A stretch of 17,954 nt of DNA from DATARH01 sp035534535 (GCA_035534535.1 DATLRS010000212.1:1-17954); one strand, 5' to 3'; positions 7,611 through 17,061 are shown, counted from the first letter of the stretch. Numbers and translations: made by a program. The notes: generated by a model not told the origin, from the sequence alone.

Positions 7611-7684
7611 CGTCATCACCGGGCTTGTCCCGGTGATCCACGCGTTGCGTCTCGTGGATGGCCGGGACAAGCCCGGCCATGACG
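7611..7684. repeat. REP/BIME-like double palindrome between trpB and trpA
   Basis: Two 32-base arms (7611-7642 and 7653-7684) are inverted copies differing at only four places, separated by a ten-base spacer. Each arm is itself a hairpin: ATCACCGGG/CCCGGTGAT on the left and ATGGCCGGG/CCCGGCCAT on the right, both around a five-base loop (CTTGT, ACAAG). The four differences are two compensatory pairs, so both hairpins keep perfect nine-base-pair stems. The core resembles intergenic palindromes scattered through many Rhizobiales and Rhodospirillales genomes, often miscalled as peptides with PAIH or AGTSPGMT-like translations; that recognition is from memory. It sits in the trpB-trpA gap and could affect mRNA stability or the ratio of the two subunits. 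Confidence 0.85.
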
Positions 7685-7700
7685 ACCAGGGGGAGGCGGC

Positions 7701-8914
<1,214 letters not shown>

Positions 8915-8918
<4 letters not shown>

Positions 8919-9868
8919 TGTTCCGTGAGCGTCCACGTCATTGCATTGTTGGTGATCAGATGCTGATCCTCGTCGGGGACGGCAATGGTGACCTTGTGCG
9001 GCCTGCCGTCCAGCAGGGATGGCGGGGTCGCAACGACGAACGAGCAGCTTCCGTCGTTATTGAAGGCCTCTTTCAGGTCGGCGCGGAAGCGGTCGGCAAC
9101 GCCATCATAGACCGGCACGTCGTCGATCAGTACCGTGAAGGCGACCCGGCGATTGATCTGGTGCGGATAGCGCAGCCAGCCGGTGATCCGGCGATCGACG
9201 CCGTCGATCGTCCCCTCGACGGTTCGCGCCTTCGTCTCATCGAGATAGCGGGCCGAGCCGGGCTGCGCCCGCTGCGCCGCCTGGCGCCGCGCCGCCGGGG
9301 AGGCCGTTATCCCGGCAAAATCGAGCAACGCATCGACCAGTTCATCCTTCCGCGCCAGCCCACGCTCATAGGATAAGCTCAAGCAGGGATGGCGCGTTTC
9401 AAGGACAAATCGCGTCAGATTGCTGATCTGCTCCAAGGCCCGCGGCAGGCAGGCCACGACATTGTAGCCATGCGAGACGCTTTCGCGGGTGGCGATCGCC
9501 ACCGGGTCGCGGAAGACTGCGATCACATGGGGATGGCGGGTTTTGTCATAGAGTTGTTCGAAGATATGGGTGGGAAATTTCCATCCCCAGACCGCAAACT
9601 GCCGGTCGCGGTGGCGCAAGACCTGCTCGATCACCGGATGAGCGATCGTGATCTGGCCATCGAACAACGCGCGGCAGATCCCGTTCATCGCGCCGTCCTG
9701 GTAGGTGCTGTCGAGCCCCTGACCCATGCAAACCCCAAGATCGTGCAGCATCTGCGCCACCATCGTCGTGCCGCCGCGCGCCGCCCCCAGCACGATCAGC
9801 GTGCGCGGCTCGCCGCTCGCCAGAGCGGCCCCCTTGCGAAAGAGGATGGCAGGGTCTTGCAGGCTCAT
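8915..9868 (-). CDS. Sulfotransferase-like protein with C-terminal beta-rich domain, inserted in the trp cluster
   Basis: The 317-residue product has the two landmarks of PAPS-dependent sulfotransferases: an N-terminal P-loop for the 5'-phosphosulfate (LGAARGGTTMVAQML, 27-41) and a 3'-phosphate region, AVFRDPVAIATRES (117-130). Residues about 219-315 form a separate domain with the pattern GTIDGVDRRITGWLRYP, VLIDDVPV, ADRFRADL and LLDGRPHKVTI. I recognise this type from bacterial carbohydrate-acting enzymes, where it is predicted to be a beta-sandwich. No signal peptide is visible. The start at 9868 is the first methionine directly before the P-loop region; ribosome-site evidence is weak. trpF ends 34 bases upstream and trpB starts with an ATGA overlap, so it should be co-transcribed with trp genes although no role in tryptophan synthesis is known for the family. 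Modification of a surface glycan is the likeliest role, by inference. Confidence 0.8.
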
Positions 9869-9902
9869 CACACGCCAAGCCTGCACCACGACGGCGGCAG
9901 CG

Positions 9903-10547
9903 TCAAAGCCGGCGCGCGACCTCCAGGAACTCGATGATCTTTTGCGGATCCTTGTCGCCCGGGCCGCGCTCGACCCCGGATGACACATCGATCGCCGTGG
10001 CGCCGGAAATCCGCACCGCCTCGGGCAGCAGCGCCGCAGTCAGCCCGCCCGACAGCATCCAGGGGCGCCGCCACCGATGCCCGGCGATCAGTCGCCAGTC
10101 GAAGGCGAGCCCGTTGCCGCCCGGCAGCGCATCGATCCGGCTGGGCGGCTTTGCGTCAAACAGCAGCATGTCGGCATCCGCCTCGTAGCGCGCCGCCGCC
10201 AGCACGTCCTCGGGCGCGGCGACGGCGACCGCCTTGATCACCGGGCGATGAAACCGCACCTTCGCGTCGGCGACCCGGTCGGGGCCTTCATGCCCGTGGA
10301 ATTGCAGCATGTCGAGCGGCGCCAGATCGAGCACGGCGCGGATCGTCGCGTCGTCGGCATCGACGAAGAGGCCGACCCGCTGCACCCCGGAAGGCACAGC
10401 GGCGCACAGCGCGGCAGCGCGCCCCGGGCTGACCGCGCGCGGGCTCGGCGGGTAGAACACAAATCCGAGATAGGCCGCGCCGCCAGCGACCGCGGCGGCC
10501 ACCGCGTCCGCGCTCGACAACCCGCAAATCTTGGCGGCGAGGCTCAT
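9903..10547 (-). CDS. trpF: Phosphoribosylanthranilate isomerase
   Basis: TrpF carries out the Amadori rearrangement of phosphoribosylanthranilate in tryptophan synthesis. The 214-residue TIM barrel starts MSLAAKICGL, with the catalytic base Cys8 in KICGL. YLGFVFYPPSPR follows, then RVGLFVD, MLQFHGHE, and LLFDAKPPS with the general acid Asp131. The end of the barrel has MLSGGL and AIDVSSGVERGPGDKD, the phosphate-binding strands. Length is normal. A LapA-like gene ends 49 bases upstream and the sulfotransferase-like gene starts 34 bases downstream. No clear Shine-Dalgarno sequence precedes the ATG. The other trp genes (trpE, D, C) are not in the window. Confidence 0.96.
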   Translation of the reverse strand: MSLAAKICGLSSADAVAAAVAGGAAYLGFVFYPPSPRAVSPGRAAALCAAVPSGVQRVGLFVDADDATIRAVLDLAPLDMLQFHGHEGPDRVADAKVRFHRPVIKAVAVAAPEDVLAAARYEADADMLLFDAKPPSRIDALPGGNGLAFDWRLIAGHRWRRPWMLSGGLTAALLPEAVRISGATAIDVSSGVERGPGDKDPQKIIEFLEVARRL

Positions 10548-10596
10548 CGCGAATAGATGGGGATGCGGCCGCCCTGGCGGAACATCGCGCGCTGCC

Positions 10597-10917
10597 TTAG
10601 CGGCCGGATGTCAGCCGCGGCGGCGCGGCGGCGCCGGCAAACTGTTCCTGCGTCGCGGCCAGCTCGCGCTCGAGGGCGGCGAGGCGGCGGCGGCGATGGC
10701 GCGCCTCGCGCCGCCGCCGTCGGCCGGCGACCCAGGCGGCCAGCGCGCCGGCGATGAACCCGATCAGCAAGGCTCCGAGAATGGCAACATAGAGCGGCAA
10801 ATCGAGCGCGAACGGCAGCGGCCACACGCCAAGCGCGACATCGCCGCGGTTGGACGCTGCGAACAGCGCCAGCACCGCGGCGACCAGCGCGATGAAGACC
10901 CAGAATGCCAGCTTCAT
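10597..10917 (-). CDS. LapA/DUF1049-family small membrane protein
   Basis: A 106-residue inner-membrane protein with two predicted hydrophobic helices (about 4-24 and 41-65) separated by the ASNRGDVALGVWPLP linker. A strongly basic cytoplasmic stretch (GRRRRREARHRRRR) follows the second helix, then a short predicted coiled coil (LAALERELAATQEQF). This is the LapA-type architecture (lipopolysaccharide assembly protein A domain); in E. coli LapA works with LapB in control of LPS synthesis through LpxC. No lapB follows here, so the same role is not assured. In Alphaproteobacteria a gene of this family is often found between ihfB and trpF, as here. The frame continues upstream on the minus strand, but ATG at 10917 starts the first membrane helix directly. 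Confidence 0.82.
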   Translation of the reverse strand: MKLAFWVFIALVAAVLALFAASNRGDVALGVWPLPFALDLPLYVAILGALLIGFIAGALAAWVAGRRRRREARHRRRRLAALERELAATQEQFAGAAAPPRLTSGR

Positions 10918-10969
10918 CGCGACGCACTCGCGCCCGCCGCAGGCCGGCGCAGACGCCCGCCTCGCCGGC

Positions 10970-11263
10970 TCAGCGGCCGCGCGCCCGCTGGTTGAGGCGG
11001 TCGTGCAGCTGCTTGCCGGTCTTGAAAAACGGGATGTGCTTCTCGGCGACCTGCACGCTGTCGCCGGTGCGCGGGTTGCGGCCGATGCGGGCATCGCGGC
11101 GCTTGACCGAGAACGCGCCGAAGCCGCGCAGCTCGACACGGTCGCCGCGCGCCAATGCCGCCGCAATCGCGTCGAAAATCGCGGTGACGATCGTGTCGAC
11201 GTCGCGCTGATAGAGGTGCGGATTGGCTTCCGCAAGCCGCTGAACGAGCTCAGACTTGGTCAT
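10970..11263 (-). CDS. ihfB: Integration host factor subunit beta
   Basis: IHF-beta pairs with IHF-alpha to bind and sharply bend DNA. The 97-residue protein matches family length and begins MTKSELVQRLAEANPHL. It carries the HU/IHF signature GRNPRTG (61-67), where Pro64 is the residue that intercalates into DNA, and the flanking ELRGFGAFSVKRR strand and IPFFKTGKQLHDRLN tail typical of beta rather than alpha. The ATG at 11263 is 91 bases after the rpsA stop. The rpsA-ihfB order is conserved widely in Proteobacteria, which supports the beta assignment. No strong ribosome site is visible. Confidence 0.95.
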   Translation of the reverse strand: MTKSELVQRLAEANPHLYQRDVDTIVTAIFDAIAAALARGDRVELRGFGAFSVKRRDARIGRNPRTGDSVQVAEKHIPFFKTGKQLHDRLNQRARGR

Positions 11264-11354
11264 GACCGCCGCGCCCGCTGGCCAGTGGATGAGGCCGGTA
11301 GCGTGCCAAACCCACTCGCCAGCGTCAACGGCGCTCGGTGCTTAGTCTTCAGCC

Positions 11355-13082
11355 CTAGCCCTTGTCCTCGGCGTCGGCCTCGCCCTGGCGGCGCCGGATC
11401 GCCGCACCGAGGATGTCGCCGAGGCTGGCGCCGGATTCGGCAGAGCCGAATTCCTGCATCGCCCGCTTCTCCTCGTCGACCTCGCGCGCCTTGATCGACA
11501 GCGTCACCCGCCGGGTCGCGCGGTCGATTGCGGTGACCTTGGCATCGACCCGCTCGCCGACAGCAAAGCGATCGGGACGCTGCTCGCTGCGGTCGCGGGA
11601 CAGCTCCGATTTGCGGATGAAGCCGGGCACGTTGTCGGCGAGCGTCACCTCGACGCCGGTCTCGGTGGTGCCGGAGATTGTCCCGGTCACAACTTCGCCC
11701 TTCCTCAGCTTGACCATGCCCTGCTCGAACGGGTCGGCTTCGAGCTGCTTGATGCCGAGCGAGATGCGCTCCTTCTCGACATCGACGTCGAGCACCTTGA
11801 CGGCGACCGTCTGGCCCTTGCGGTAATCCTTGACGGCATCCTCGCCGGCACGGTTCCAGTCGATGTCGGACAGGTGAACCATGCCGTCGATGTCGCCGGG
11901 CAGGCCGACAAACAGGCCGAACTCGGTGATGTTGCGCACCTCGCCCTCGACCGTATTGCCGACCGGATGCTCCTCGATGAAGGCTTCCCACGGGTTCGCC
12001 ATGACCTGCTTCAGCCCGAGGCTGATGCGGCGCTTCTGCGGGTCGACATCGAGCACCATCACCTCGACCTCCTGGCTGGTCGAGACGATCTTGCCGGGCG
12101 GCACGTTCTTTTTGGTCCAGCTCATCTCGGAGACGTGCACCAGCCCCTCGACCCCAGGCTCCAATTCGACGAAGGCGCCGTAATCGGTGATGTTGGTGAC
12201 GCGGCCCTTGAACTTGGCGCCGGCCGGGTATTTCAGCTCGACGCCTTCCCAGGGGTCGGCTTCGAGCTGCTTCATGCCCAATGAGATGCGCTGCGTCTCG
12301 GGGTTGAAGCGAATCACCTGGACCTTGACGTTCTGACCGATATTGAGCGCCTCGGAGGGGTGGTTGATACGGCGCCACGCGATGTCGGTGACATGCAGCA
12401 GGCCGTCGACCCCGCCGAGATCGACGAAGGCGCCGTAATCGGTGATGTTCTTGACGACGCCGTTGAGGATCTGGCCTTCCTTGAGGCTGGCGACCAGTTC
12501 GGAACGCTGCTCGGCGCGGCTCTCCTCGAGGACGGCGCGGCGCGACACGACGATATTGCCGCGCGAGCGGTCCATCTTGAGGATCTGGAACGGTTGCGGC
12601 GAGCCCAAGAGCGGGGTGATGTCGCGCACCGGCCGGATATCGACCTGGCTGCCGGGCAGAAAGGCAACGGCGCCGTTGAGATCGACCGTGAAGCCGCCCT
12701 TGACCCGGCCGAAGATCTGGCCGGTCACCCGCTCGTTGGCCTGGAAGCTCTTTTCCAGGAGGGTCCAGGCCTCCTCGCGCCGCGCCTTCTCGCGCGACAA
12801 TTGTGCCTCGCCGTTCTTGTCTTCCATCCGCTCCAGGAAGACTTCGACGGTGTCGCCGACCTGGAGCTCCGGTGCGACGCCGCCAACGCCGAATTCCTTG
12901 AGCGGGACGCGTCCCTCCGATTTCAGTCCGACATCGATGAGGGCGGCATCGTTCTCGATCGAGATGATCCGCCCGCGCACGACAGTGCCCTCGAGGCCCT
13001 TGGCGACACCAAGCGATTCATCCAGCAGCGCGGCGAAATTCTCTTTCGGGGCGGCTTCGGCGGTTTCTGCTGCTACGGCCAT
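11355..13082 (-). CDS. rpsA: 30S ribosomal protein S1
   Basis: S1 binds mRNA leaders and helps the 30S subunit load structured messages. The 575-residue protein contains six S1/OB-fold repeats at roughly 32-100, 118-185, 203-271, 288-358, 375-445 and 460-530. Repeats three to five carry the clear signature NITDYGAFV or NITEFGLFV followed by GLLHVTDIAW, GLVHVSEMSW and GMVHLSDIDW. The first two are the degenerate repeats that contact the ribosome, as in E. coli S1. Length is slightly above the E. coli protein. The start has a strong ribosome site (GGAGAAGGA directly upstream of the ATG at 13082). cmk ends 138 bases upstream, as in the conserved cmk-rpsA pair. The C-terminal tail is charged and probably disordered. 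Confidence 0.98.
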   Translation of the reverse strand: MAVAAETAEAAPKENFAALLDESLGVAKGLEGTVVRGRIISIENDAALIDVGLKSEGRVPLKEFGVGGVAPELQVGDTVEVFLERMEDKNGEAQLSREKARREEAWTLLEKSFQANERVTGQIFGRVKGGFTVDLNGAVAFLPGSQVDIRPVRDITPLLGSPQPFQILKMDRSRGNIVVSRRAVLEESRAEQRSELVASLKEGQILNGVVKNITDYGAFVDLGGVDGLLHVTDIAWRRINHPSEALNIGQNVKVQVIRFNPETQRISLGMKQLEADPWEGVELKYPAGAKFKGRVTNITDYGAFVELEPGVEGLVHVSEMSWTKKNVPPGKIVSTSQEVEVMVLDVDPQKRRISLGLKQVMANPWEAFIEEHPVGNTVEGEVRNITEFGLFVGLPGDIDGMVHLSDIDWNRAGEDAVKDYRKGQTVAVKVLDVDVEKERISLGIKQLEADPFEQGMVKLRKGEVVTGTISGTTETGVEVTLADNVPGFIRKSELSRDRSEQRPDRFAVGERVDAKVTAIDRATRRVTLSIKAREVDEEKRAMQEFGSAESGASLGDILGAAIRRRQGEADAEDKG

Positions 13083-13220
13083 TCCTTCTCCTCGATCCCC
13101 TTGATATCACAGGCAGCCCCGCCCGGGATCGCAGGGAGGCTGGCGGCCGGCGGGGAAATCGGGCGCGGCCGCATCGACCCGGCCCTGCGGACAGGAGGGG
13201 CAGGAAGGCGCCGCGGCGCG

Positions 13221-13913
13221 TCAGCCCGGGGCTGGCGGCCCACCGCCATGCCCCAAGGGCTGGCGATGGGCGGCAAGAGCGCACGCAATCACGTCGGCGA
13301 CCAGCTCGAACACCTGCTCGGCGTCGAGCCTGGTCGTGTCGATGATGACCGCATCGGGCGCCGCCGCTAGCGGGGCGACCCGACGCGAGCTGTCGCGCGC
13401 GTCACGTTCCTTCATGTCCTGCAGGACATCACCGTATATAGCCGGCGCGCCGCGCTGCCGCAACTCCTTGAGCCGGCGCTCGGCCCGCGCTTCGGGGTTG
13501 GCCGTGACATAAAGCTTCACAGCGGCATCGGGGCAGACCGCGGTGCCGATGTCGCGGCCGTCGAGCACCGCTCCCCCGGCGGGCGGCGGGGGGCGAACCG
13601 CGAAATCGCGCTGCTTCGCGAGCAACGCCTCGCGCACCGCCGGGATCGCGGCGACGATCGACGCGGCGCGGGCGACCGCTTCGCTCGCCAAGGCCGGGTC
13701 GGCGAGCGATCGCGGATCGACCCGCCGCGCCGCGGCCGCCGCCGTGCCGGCAGCCGCCGGATCGCCGCCCGCCTCAAGCACCAGCAAGGCCGTCGCGCGG
13801 TACAGCCTGCCGGTATCGAGATGGGCGAGGCCAAAGCGCTCGGCAAGCCGCCGTGCCAGCGTGCCCTTGCCGGAGGCGGCCGGGCCGTCGATCGCCACGA
13901 CGAAAGGCGCCAC
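13221..13913 (-). CDS. cmk: Cytidylate kinase
   Basis: Cmk phosphorylates CMP and dCMP with ATP. The 230-residue product has the P-loop GPAASGKGT (10-18), LDTGRLYR (32-39; the family usually has LDTG followed by a hydrophobic residue), LDGRDIGTAVCPDA (nucleotide-binding region), ARAERRLKEL (lid arginines) and DARDSSR followed by a typical IIDTT segment. The GTG at 13913 is chosen because the kinase fold starts immediately (VAPFVVAIDGPAASGKG); the open frame upstream overlaps the DUF2182 gene and is not protein-like. DUF2182 ends only four bases upstream, so the two genes are tightly linked and translation may be coupled. rpsA follows, as usual. Confidence 0.95.
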   Translation of the reverse strand: MAPFVVAIDGPAASGKGTLARRLAERFGLAHLDTGRLYRATALLVLEAGGDPAAAGTAAAAARRVDPRSLADPALASEAVARAASIVAAIPAVREALLAKQRDFAVRPPPPAGGAVLDGRDIGTAVCPDAAVKLYVTANPEARAERRLKELRQRGAPAIYGDVLQDMKERDARDSSRRVAPLAAAPDAVIIDTTRLDAEQVFELVADVIACALAAHRQPLGHGGGPPAPG

Positions 13914-13917
13914 GCGG

Positions 13918-14763
13918 CTAGCGTCCCATTGACATGGCAGCGGCCGGTGCGGCGGGCATGATTCGCGCCGGCGCGGCACCGGCGAAGGTCGGCAAGGCCG
14001 ACGGCACGGCGATCACCAGCACGCCGTAAGCCACCAGGCCGGCGGCCGTGCCGTAGACCGCCAGCCGCTCCCAGGACAGCGCCTTCTCGGCAAAGACGAC
14101 GAGCATCAGCAGCGCCATCGCCGCGAGGTTCATGAGGCCGAGCGGGAACAGGATCGCCATCAACAGCCAGCAGCAGCCGAGGCAGGCGGCGCCGTGCAAG
14201 AGCCCCATGGTGAGCGCGCCCCAGGCCCCGTCGCGCCACGCGGTCATGATGAAGCCGAGCGGCGAGCGGCACTTTGTCAGGCAGGCGTATTTCAGCGGTG
14301 TCAGCTGGTAAAGGCCGGCGGCGATCAGCAACGCCCCGCCGATGCGCGCCGCGGTGGCGGCAGAGAGCGCCAAACGGGCAGCGATCGCCTCCGCGCCGGC
14401 GGCTCCCAGATAGGCGGCGATCCCGGCCATCGCCCACACCACCGTGTACCCCGCGACGAACAGCCAGGTCGAGACAAAGGCCTCGCCGCGCGCCCGCTTG
14501 CCGGACTGGATGCGGTGGAAGGTGAGGACCATCGGGGCGGCGGTCGGAAACATCATCGCGACCATCATGACCGCCCACAGCGCGAGAAAGGCCGCTGGCG
14601 CCAGTCCCATCGTTGGCGACGCCATCGTCATCGCCATGCCGGCATCGCCGCCGCTCTTGCCTTGCAGCAGCAGTACCGCCCAGCACGAGGACGCCGCGGC
14701 GAGCAGCAACAGCAGCACGAGGTTGCGCTGCACCGCCGGCGATTCGAGGGGGATGCGATACAT
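13918..14763 (-). CDS. DUF2182 multi-pass membrane protein, predicted metal-binding
   Basis: The 281-residue protein has about seven hydrophobic segments, starting at 14-34 and 57-80. It fits the DUF2182 family (described as predicted metal-binding integral membrane protein). Diagnostic segments are WAVMMVAMMFPTAAPM (63-78), YQLTPLKYACLTKC with Cys161 and Cys165 (152-165), and GLLHGAACLGCCWLLM with His190, Cys194, Cys197 and Cys198 (188-202). Methionines are dense in AGMAMTMASPTMG (41-53) and at the end (AAAMSMGR). The cysteine, histidine and methionine clusters suggest copper or another soft metal, which is inference. GAGGA stands eight bases before the ATG. It starts 29 bases after the DUF1326 gene and ends four bases before cmk. 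I know no experimentally defined function. Confidence 0.85.
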   Translation of the reverse strand: MYRIPLESPAVQRNLVLLLLLAAASSCWAVLLLQGKSGGDAGMAMTMASPTMGLAPAAFLALWAVMMVAMMFPTAAPMVLTFHRIQSGKRARGEAFVSTWLFVAGYTVVWAMAGIAAYLGAAGAEAIAARLALSAATAARIGGALLIAAGLYQLTPLKYACLTKCRSPLGFIMTAWRDGAWGALTMGLLHGAACLGCCWLLMAILFPLGLMNLAAMALLMLVVFAEKALSWERLAVYGTAAGLVAYGVLVIAVPSALPTFAGAAPARIMPAAPAAAMSMGR

Positions 14764-14792
14764 CAGCGGAATCCTCGATGGCGACGGCCCGG

Positions 14793-15413
14793 TCAGTTCG
14801 ACCAGTTGATCGGCGCGTAATGGCCGTTCCGGCCGGAATTATCCCAGCGCATGCCGTAATCGGCAAAGGTGCTGGCGCTGCCGCCGACCGCCAGCGCCAG
14901 CCGGTCGGGCGCCACCGGATGGCCGAGCGCGGCCCAGATCTCGCCGCTCGGATGCATCGTCGGGAGCGGCGCCACCGCCATCTGCATGATGCCGGGGATC
15001 TCAACCGAGCGGCCCTTGCCCTGGATCGAATAGCGGATCGGCACCTTCTTGACCCCGAGATGGGTGGCGATCAGCGGCGCGAACGCCGCCATCGGCCCGC
15101 CCTCGGCGCCGGTGAAGATGGCGCCGAGCGCGGCGGTCTGCGCCTCGTCGGCGCGCTCGTCGAGATAGGCGGCGACCGCCCAGTTGCCGTCCGCCATCGG
15201 GCCCGGGGTATGCGCGACCAGCGCCACATTGAGCCCGTCAAGCGCGGTGCCGCCGTAGCGGCCCCGCTCGATATGGAAGACGAGCGCGACGTCGCAGGTC
15301 CCGCGGCTCGGCTGCGCCGTCAGCGGCGCAGCGGGCGAGGCGAGACACGGACACACCACATCGCAGTTGCAGTTTTCAAAATAGTCGCCGGTCAGTTGCC
15401 ATTGCGTCGCCAC
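14793..15413 (-). CDS. DUF1326-family cysteine-motif protein
   Basis: The 206-residue soluble protein opens with WQLTGDYFENCNCDVVCPC, giving Cys15, Cys17, Cys21 and Cys23 in a CxC-x3-CxC arrangement, and a further Cys40 in GTCDVAL. This N-terminus is characteristic of DUF1326. The rest is an alpha/beta body (LDGLNVALVAHTPG, GAIFTGAEGGPMA, ATHLGVKKVPI) without known catalytic signatures and without a signal peptide. The start is GTG at 15413, because AGGGAGG (15425-15419) ends five bases upstream; a GTG at 15419 overlaps that ribosome site. It lies 91 bases after aroA and 29 bases before the DUF2182 gene. The two families are frequent neighbours as I recall, so they probably act together. Metal or redox chemistry is suggested by the cysteines but unproven. 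Confidence 0.83.
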   Translation of the reverse strand: MATQWQLTGDYFENCNCDVVCPCLASPAAPLTAQPSRGTCDVALVFHIERGRYGGTALDGLNVALVAHTPGPMADGNWAVAAYLDERADEAQTAALGAIFTGAEGGPMAAFAPLIATHLGVKKVPIRYSIQGKGRSVEIPGIMQMAVAPLPTMHPSGEIWAALGHPVAPDRLALAVGGSASTFADYGMRWDNSGRNGHYAPINWSN

Positions 15414-15418
15414 GCTCA

Positions 15419-15425
15419 CCTCCCT
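15419..15425 (-). promoter_or_regulatory. Ribosome binding site of the DUF1326 gene
   Basis: The minus strand reads AGGGAGG, five bases before the GTG at 15413. It decides between two nearby GTG codons, because the GTG at 15419 would overlap the site itself. Confidence 0.6.
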
Positions 15426-15504
15426 GTGCGATGTCCCTCGGACCCCTCGCCCACCGAATTCTCACCGGCGGCGCGCGCCGCGGTCAACGCATCCCTGCAA
15501 AGGG

Positions 15505-16875
15505 TCAACCCGGCTCGCGGAACGTGGCGCCGAGCCGCGCCATCAACGCCACGAAATCGGGGAACGAGGTGGCGATCGGGCGCGCATCGTCGATCTGTAC
15601 AGGGTCGCGGGTCGCCAGCCCGAGCACGAGAAACGCCATCGCCATGCGGTGATCGAGCCGCGTCGCGATGAGTGCCCCGCCCCGGGGCGGGGCGCCGGCC
15701 CCCTCGACGATCAGATCGTCGCCCTCGACCGCGACCGTGACGCCGCAGCGCGCCAGCCCCTCGGCGATGCCGAGGAGGCGGTCGCTTTCCTTGACCCGCA
15801 ATTCGGCGAGGCCGCGCATCACGGTGCGGCCGCGCGCGCAGGCCGCGGCGACGGCGAGCACCGGGTATTCGTCGATCATCGACGGGGCGCGCTCGGCCGG
15901 GATCTCGGCGGCGCGCAATTCGCCGGCCCGCACCCGCAGATCGGCGACCGGCTCGCCGCCCTCGATGCGCCGATCGAGGTAGTCGATCGCCGCGCCCATC
16001 TCATGCAGGCAGGCGAGCAGCCCGGCACGCGACGGGTTGAGCCCGACGCCCGCGATCGTCACCTCGGAGCCCGGCACGATCAGCCCGGCGACGAGCAAGA
16101 ACGCCGCCGACGAGATGTCGCCGGGCACGGTGATCGGTGCGGCCATCAATTCAGGCTGGCCTTCGACGGTGATCCGCCTGCCGCCGCCCGGCTGCGGCTC
16201 GACCACGACCTTGGCGCCGAAATGGCCGAGCATGCGCTCGGTATGGTCGCGCGTCGCCTGCGGCTCGATAACGCTCGTCAGGCCCGGCGTGTTGAGCCCG
16301 GCGAGCAGCACCGCCGATTTGACCTGCGCCGAGGGCACCGGCAGGAGGTATTCGATCGGCACCGGATTGGCCGCGCCGGTGACTGCCAGCGGCAGCCGGC
16401 CGCCCTCGCGGCTGTGGAACTGCGCGCCAAAGCGCGACAGGGGATCGGTGACGCGGCGCATCGGGCGGCTGCGCAGCGACGCGTCGCCGGTGAGGAACGC
16501 GGTGAACGGATGGGTCGCCAGGATGCCGAGCAACAGCCGCGTCGAGGTGCCGGAATTGCCGAGATCGAGCACGTCCGCCGGCTCGCCGAGGCCGCCCAGT
16601 CCGACCCCGTCGACCAGCCAGCGCCCGTCCGGCGCCCGCTCGATGCCGGCGCCCATCGCGCGCAGCGCCGCCGCGGTCGCGAGAACATCCTCGCCTTCGA
16701 GCAGGCCGGTGATCTCGGTGCGGCCGACGGCCAGCGCCCCGAACATCAGGGCGCGGTGCGAGATCGATTTGTCGCCAGGCACCGCCGCGCTGCCGGCGAG
16801 CGGCCGCGCCGGCCGGCGCGCGCCAAGCGGTCTCGGGATCGCCGCCGCGGCATCGGAATCGTGATCATCAGGCAT
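15505..16875 (-). CDS. aroA: 3-phosphoshikimate 1-carboxyvinyltransferase (EPSP synthase, class II-like)
   Basis: AroA joins shikimate-3-phosphate with phosphoenolpyruvate to give EPSP, the step before chorismate. The 456-residue protein has GDKSISHRALMFGALA (34-49), LDLGNSGTSTRLL (104-116), SLRSRPMRRV, SAQVKSAVLLAGLNTPG, RDHTERML, PGDISSAAF, ERAPSMIDEYPVLA, RVKESDRL and LDHRMAMAFLVLGL. RDHTE, SAQVK and overall similarity to the Agrobacterium CP4 enzyme, as I remember it, place it with class II synthases, though NPSR replaces the NxTR form. At the site where CP4 has alanine the sequence is GNSGT, with Gly109. The ATG at 16875 gives a usual N-terminus; the frame extends to 17124, but that part lacks protein-like character. 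It diverges from the TIGR02300 gene across 199 bases. Confidence 0.96.
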   Translation of the reverse strand: MPDDHDSDAAAAIPRPLGARRPARPLAGSAAVPGDKSISHRALMFGALAVGRTEITGLLEGEDVLATAAALRAMGAGIERAPDGRWLVDGVGLGGLGEPADVLDLGNSGTSTRLLLGILATHPFTAFLTGDASLRSRPMRRVTDPLSRFGAQFHSREGGRLPLAVTGAANPVPIEYLLPVPSAQVKSAVLLAGLNTPGLTSVIEPQATRDHTERMLGHFGAKVVVEPQPGGGRRITVEGQPELMAAPITVPGDISSAAFLLVAGLIVPGSEVTIAGVGLNPSRAGLLACLHEMGAAIDYLDRRIEGGEPVADLRVRAGELRAAEIPAERAPSMIDEYPVLAVAAACARGRTVMRGLAELRVKESDRLLGIAEGLARCGVTVAVEGDDLIVEGAGAPPRGGALIATRLDHRMAMAFLVLGLATRDPVQIDDARPIATSFPDFVALMARLGATFREPG

Positions 16876-16969
16876 GGTTGGGGCTCGCAGATCGGATCGG
16901 TTGCTCTTGCCGGCCCGGCCTCGCCCGCCCATATGGCGCTGCCGAGCGCCGGCCGTCCGCCATTTGCTT

Positions 16970-16998
16970 TTGACAGGCCGCAACGGCTGTGGCAATGG
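16970..16998 (+). promoter_or_regulatory. Possible sigma-70-type promoter for the TIGR02300-family gene
   Basis: A perfect -35 hexamer TTGACA (16970-16975) is followed after 17 bases by CAATGG (16993-16998), a weak -10. A start near 17005 would give a leader of about 70 bases before the TTG codon. Only the -35 is convincing. The 199-base divergent region must also hold the aroA promoter, which I could not place. Confidence 0.35.
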
Positions 16999-17061
16999 CG
17001 CGCCGATCAAGCCACCGACCCGAGCGCCGGGACTGTAGCAAAATCGACATCTGACGCGATT

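Noticed and set aside
10548..10596. Trp attenuator or leader peptide before trpF
   Set aside because: Only 49 bases from the previous stop, no tandem Trp codons and no competing hairpins with a T-run.
13517..15004. 495-codon minus-strand open frame across cmk, DUF2182 and DUF1326
   Set aside because: It overlaps three recognisable proteins in another frame and translates to Arg-rich random sequence.
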